From Saprospiraceae bacterium (GTDB lineage Bacteria; Bacteroidota; Bacteroidia; Chitinophagales; Saprospiraceae): 64,000 nt of DNA. The DNA is taken from the NCBI GenBank assembly GCA_016717265.1, contig JADKFX010000001.1, positions 868,001-932,000 of the forward strand, written 5' to 3'. Numbering within the stretch: position 1 is the first letter of the stretch; every line of letters begins with the position of its first letter. The notes beneath the pieces were generated by a model. It searched no databases. It was given only the letters and a program-made list of their open reading frames with translations, and was not told the origin of the DNA. The position numbers were made by a program, and so were the translations under genes. This document shows, one piece after another, positions 60,708 through 64,000 of this stretch.

Positions 60708-61121
60708 ATGAAAAACTTATTTCTTACGCTCAGTATTCTATTTTCAATCCATACATTGGATTCCTTAGTAGCACAAACGCAGTTGCTCAAACCTATTGAA
60801 ATTAAAAAGAACAAATTTTACCAAGAAGGAATCCGTTTGAAACCCGGCAAACCTCTCGAATTTGCTTTAATGAAAGCAAATAACAAAGAGATCAATGACT
60901 TATTCAGGAAAGGAAAAAATACCCAAACATTAGGAACTATTATTGAAAGTCTTGGCCTTTTAGTAATGGGCGTTGGGCTTTTATCTGGAGGTGATTCTGT
61001 TGGAAGTTATGCATTGGGAGGTTCAGCTATCCTGCTAACAGGCGTGGTTGTTTCTTTACCTGGGTTCTCGAAGAAAAAGAAAGCTGTGGTGAAATACAAT
61101 GAAGTCATTGCTAAAATGTAA
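60708..61121 (+). CDS. Hypothetical exported protein with glycine-rich double membrane hairpin
   Basis: The 137 residues start with a signal peptide (LFLTLSILFSIHTLDSLVAQ). A short polar part follows (IEIKKNKFYQEGIRLKPGKP) and then two glycine-rich hydrophobic segments (IIESLGLLVMGVGLLSGG and SYALGGSAILLTGVVVSLPG) with a basic tail KKKKAVVKYNEVI. This could be a helical hairpin in the inner membrane. I do not recognise a family. It shares direction and spacing with the barrel gene before it (98 bases) and may be on the same transcript. Confidence 0.65.
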   Translation: MKNLFLTLSILFSIHTLDSLVAQTQLLKPIEIKKNKFYQEGIRLKPGKPLEFALMKANNKEINDLFRKGKNTQTLGTIIESLGLLVMGVGLLSGGDSVGSYALGGSAILLTGVVVSLPGFSKKKKAVVKYNEVIAKM

Positions 61122-61378
61122 TAATGGATTTTAGAAGCTTTAAATCAAATGATTGTATAGCTTGCATCTGGACTGAAGACTACTCATGTAAGCTATCCTT
61201 CAATTTCAATTTATATTGAGTATTGACAAATAATTTTCAATCCTCAGCCAATTTGATTACATTTGATTTTAAAGGAATTACCAAAAACCTTTTGATTATT
61301 TTCAAGATATTTGCCTTATTAGTTATTTTGAAAAATTTAATTAAAACATTGCTATTCTCTACTTTAAACCTTTAAAAA

Positions 61379-63322
61379 ATGAAAAATAAACTTTACCTAA
61401 TTCTGTTATACTCTTTTTTTCTTATTGGACCTGCTATTACACAATCAATCCCGATCAATTATTCTGATTGCTTGACTGGAAAAATCACTTCCCCTTCTCA
61501 AATAATAGTATATACTTTACCGAATGTGGAGATAGGAGATAGTATAATTGTTAGAGTTTCCAGCCTGCAAATTTCATCTATATCTCCATGTGTCAAAATG
61601 TATTTTCCAGGAAATATCATCCCAGACACGAGAGGATGTGCTACTAATTCACAAAACAAAGAAATTGTATATTTTGCAACTTCTAAAGGGACATATACAA
61701 TCACTGTAGAGGATAATGTTCATTTCTTTACTGGAGAATTTAAAATTTATGTTGAAAGAACTAGTATGCCTGTTGGTGCAATTAATATAAAATGTGGAAT
61801 TCCCGTAGTCTCAAAATTTGACTGCCATCCAGAAATGCTAGTTTGGAATTTTGGCGCCATGCCAAATTCACTAATCGCTATTAATGCCACAGGTTCTCCT
61901 GTTTCGGCGTGCATTATAGTAAGAGACCATCTAGGTAAAATTGTAGCTTCGGATGTAGGAATTCACACGAATGCTACTCTTTCTTTTAATACAACAAGTA
62001 CATATGAATGCTACTCAGTATTTGTGTTTGACTATAATTCGCATACAACCGGGAATGTAACTTTGACTGTAGCTTCTATTATTGGAGGTTGCACCAGCGT
62101 AAACATTGAATCCAATTTGAATAAAAGTTCTTTTTGCACAGGCGAAAATATCACTTTGACAGCAATGATCCCAACTACGATCCCTAATGCCACTTATTCC
62201 TGGACTGGACCAAAGAATTTTAAATCCAATAAAAAAACAATAAATATTAATAATGCGATGCCTGGGCAATCTGGTACATATACCGTAATTGTAGATGATC
62301 CAACTAATTGTTCGAGCTCAGATAGTGTTTCTATTGTAATAAATAATCGTCCAACAATTATACCAAGTGTTGATCCAGTCAAAGCAATGGTTTGTGCTGG
62401 TGATAGTATCAAGCTTAATGTCAATACCAATGCAACAATTCCGATTTATATTTGGAATGGACCTAATGAATATTTAAGTTCCATACAATCTCCGTTAATT
62501 TTAGTGCCCGACACATCGAAATCGGGACGATGGGAATATTTGGTTACTGTTACTGATGACTCCACACATTGCTCAAGTACAGATACCATTTCTGTTCAAA
62601 TAAATACCAAGCCTTCCGCGAATATTACATCCCCGGCAACTGGAGTAATTTGTAAGGGAGAAACGCTACTGTTGAATGTTGAAACAAATACTTCGGCAAA
62701 TTCATTTTCATGGATCGGGCCAAATTTATTCACATCTATAATTCAAAATCCAAGTATAACTAATGTGGATAATTCAAATCAAGGAAATTATTTTGTAACA
62801 GTAACCGATACGAATGGCTGTCATCGAAACGACACAGTTGATGTAAGCATAGAAGAAATAGTCCTTCAGGCAATACCTATAAATGATGGCATTATAGCAT
62901 CAGCATCAGGAGGTGCCCGTCCATATACCTACACCCTTTTTCCAGGTGGTCAGACAGATACCACTGGTGTTTTTACAAAATTGAATCCCGGTATATACAC
63001 GATTTCAGTTTCTGATAAGTTTAATTGCAATGACTCTATAACTTTAAATATAGTTGTCGGTACTGTTAATCCTAAAACAGAATGGAGTTTATCGATATCT
63101 CCTAATCCTAGTAATGGCTTGTTTCAAATATTGCGCAAAGAAAACAACAAAAAAGAATTGCATTTAACTGTCTTTGATGCATATGGAAAGATGATTACTA
63201 GCTTTATTATAAATAACGAATTGAAAACTTTGGATTTGAGCAATCAATCAAATGGAGTTTATATGATTCGTATTTCAGACGGCGACAAAGTTGGAGCAAT
63301 GAAAGTTTCAATTGTGAAATGA
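61379..63322 (+). CDS. Large secreted Ig/PKD-like repeat protein with T9SS sorting domain
   Basis: The 647-residue protein has a signal peptide (ILLYSFFLIGPAITQ). A domain resembling a pre-peptidase fold comes first (IVYTLPNVEIGDSIIVRVSS). It then has three Ig/PKD-like repeats of about 85 residues with the recurring pattern TLTAxIPxxxYSWTGPxxF, YIWNGPNEYLSS, FSWIGPNLFTS and CSSSDSVSI / CSSTDTISV. A last T9SS domain (WSLSISPNPSNGLFQIL, ending KVSIVK) exports it. It is likely an adhesin or surface scaffold. No enzyme motif is seen. Confidence 0.85.
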   Translation: MKNKLYLILLYSFFLIGPAITQSIPINYSDCLTGKITSPSQIIVYTLPNVEIGDSIIVRVSSLQISSISPCVKMYFPGNIIPDTRGCATNSQNKEIVYFATSKGTYTITVEDNVHFFTGEFKIYVERTSMPVGAINIKCGIPVVSKFDCHPEMLVWNFGAMPNSLIAINATGSPVSACIIVRDHLGKIVASDVGIHTNATLSFNTTSTYECYSVFVFDYNSHTTGNVTLTVASIIGGCTSVNIESNLNKSSFCTGENITLTAMIPTTIPNATYSWTGPKNFKSNKKTININNAMPGQSGTYTVIVDDPTNCSSSDSVSIVINNRPTIIPSVDPVKAMVCAGDSIKLNVNTNATIPIYIWNGPNEYLSSIQSPLILVPDTSKSGRWEYLVTVTDDSTHCSSTDTISVQINTKPSANITSPATGVICKGETLLLNVETNTSANSFSWIGPNLFTSIIQNPSITNVDNSNQGNYFVTVTDTNGCHRNDTVDVSIEEIVLQAIPINDGIIASASGGARPYTYTLFPGGQTDTTGVFTKLNPGIYTISVSDKFNCNDSITLNIVVGTVNPKTEWSLSISPNPSNGLFQILRKENNKKELHLTVFDAYGKMITSFIINNELKTLDLSNQSNGVYMIRISDGDKVGAMKVSIVK

Positions 63323-63390
63323 ATTTTAGAAATTAACCAGATCATTCATCAAATGCACAACCTTATCTATATCTAATAAATATTAATAAA

Positions 63391-63729
63391 ATGAAAATTT
63401 CAATCTTTATCTTTTTTCTTTTGATAATTACTGGATGCAGTAAAGACAATGACTCAAATTCAAACTGCGAAACAGTATTCAACCCCAATGGCCCGGCCTT
63501 TATTAAAGTAATTAATAATCGATCAGAAACTGTTCAAGTCTATTTTGGTGATTTCAATTTATCAATAGGCGCGCAGCTTAGAAGTGGTGTTTGTGAAATT
63601 TATGGCGTCCCTGTAAAAAACCGTGCGGTTGAAATTTCCACACTCGATGGTACTAAATCCAAAGACATATTTGTGGATGCAAAAGAAGGAGAGACGACAA
63701 CAATTACTGTAGGGGCTGATTTTTTTTGA
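63391..63729 (+). CDS. Small hypothetical lipoprotein
   Basis: The 112-residue protein has a lipoprotein signal (FFLLIITGCSKDNDSNS, cysteine 16) followed by a serine/asparagine-rich linker and a beta-rich domain (AFIKVINNRSETVQVYFGDF, DIFVDAKEGETTTITVGADF). The pattern resembles a small immunoglobulin-like or DUF4397-like fold, without a firm match. It starts 68 bases after the repeat protein. Confidence 0.7.
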   Translation: MKISIFIFFLLIITGCSKDNDSNSNCETVFNPNGPAFIKVINNRSETVQVYFGDFNLSIGAQLRSGVCEIYGVPVKNRAVEISTLDGTKSKDIFVDAKEGETTTITVGADFF

Positions 63730-63863
63730 AAAATAATATTAATAAAATGCTAATTGGATAAAATATTTTATTACAAAATTTCAAGTATACTTTAAATGTA
63801 TTTTTCCATGAATGGAGCAATGACCATAAAAAAAATTGAGTCCTTAAATAAAATTATTATCAA

Positions 63864-64000
63864 ATGAAAAACAAAAATTTGTTGTACATATTGCCATTGA
63901 TGTGTTTTACATTAACGCTAATCAATAGTTGTAAAAAAGATGACATATCCTCTTCATTAATTATTGGCCAAAGTTATCAAGGTGGCAAAATCGCCTATAT
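63864..64000 (+). CDS. Lipoprotein, C-terminus cut by window end
   Basis: An ATG at 63864 opens a frame running to the window end (45 codons). The start is a lipoprotein signal (LPLMCFTLTLINSCKKDD), followed by IIGQSYQGGKIAY. The GQxYxGGKIAY pattern is the usual beginning of DUF1566-type or Lcl-like surface domains in Bacteroidota. With so little sequence the domain is only a suggestion. Confidence 0.65.
   Translation, partial: MKNKNLLYILPLMCFTLTLINSCKKDDISSSLIIGQSYQGGKIAY

Noticed and set aside
1..64000. tRNA, rRNA, insertion sequences, phage genes and CRISPR arrays
   Set aside because: I looked for cloverleaf patterns, transposase motifs, terminal inverted repeats and regularly spaced repeats and saw none; long repeats found are coding repeats of the RCC1, YCF48 and TPR proteins.

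Overview
The window looks like a chromosomal piece of an AT-rich member of the Bacteroidota, most likely the Saprospiria/Chitinophagia side. The evidence is the T9SS-type C-terminal sorting domains on several secreted proteins, many PorT-type outer-membrane barrels and small lipoproteins, promoter elements of the TTTG / TAnnTTTG type, little Shine-Dalgarno signal, ECF sigma factors paired with membrane proteins, and a clade II nos cluster. No rRNA, tRNA, CRISPR array, insertion sequence or phage module was recognised.

Layout. 1-10 kb (minus strand): a high-affinity potassium uptake (kdp) cluster with kdpF, kdpA, kdpB, kdpC, a porin, a KdpD sensor domain encoded apart from its histidine kinase (kinase cut by the window start), two further tiny ORFs, a small helical protein and an NtrC-type sigma-54 response regulator. 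10-16 kb: a secreted RCC1-repeat protein, a barrel protein, two stable RNA-like structures in one intergenic gap, and an ECF sigma factor / inner-membrane-plus-barrel protein / lipoprotein operon. 16-23 kb: oligopeptidase B, then a four-gene sphingolipid operon (sphingomyelin-synthase-like phosphotransferase, serine palmitoyltransferase, candidate ceramide synthase, SDR reductase) behind a good Bacteroidota promoter. 23-27 kb (minus): M29 aminopeptidase, HflX, rhodanese lipoprotein, TauE/SafE exporter, Fe-S type Rrf2 regulator. 27-34 kb (plus): the nitrous oxide reductase cluster: cytochrome c, lipoprotein-type NosZ, fasciclin protein, a membrane-domain/NosL fusion, NosD, NosF, NosY. An intrinsic terminator lies in the middle of it.

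34-51 kb is mainly housekeeping: gcvP, hldD, GMC oxidoreductase, CnoX-like thioredoxin, anmK, fabG, phoH (the last with a clear promoter; anmK and phoH appear to use TTG starts), a secreted beta-helix protein, a flippase, M42 peptidase, pterin dehydratase, an aminotransferase and a TonB protein. 51-64 kb is accessory and exported: a YCF48-type propeller with sorting domain, divergent from an ECF sigma / anti-sigma-like pair, followed by a secreted papain-like protease, a secreted TPR-CHAT (caspase-like) protease, and a run of small exported proteins up to the window end.

The most promising candidate for a little-described system is the ECF sigma / anti-sigma / papain-like / TPR-CHAT module at 53.9-59.7 kb: two exported cysteine proteases with intact catalytic residues under apparent envelope-stress sigma control. 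Second are the sphingolipid operon with its headgroup-transferase-like first gene, and the NosL fusion with an internal lipoprotein signal peptide.
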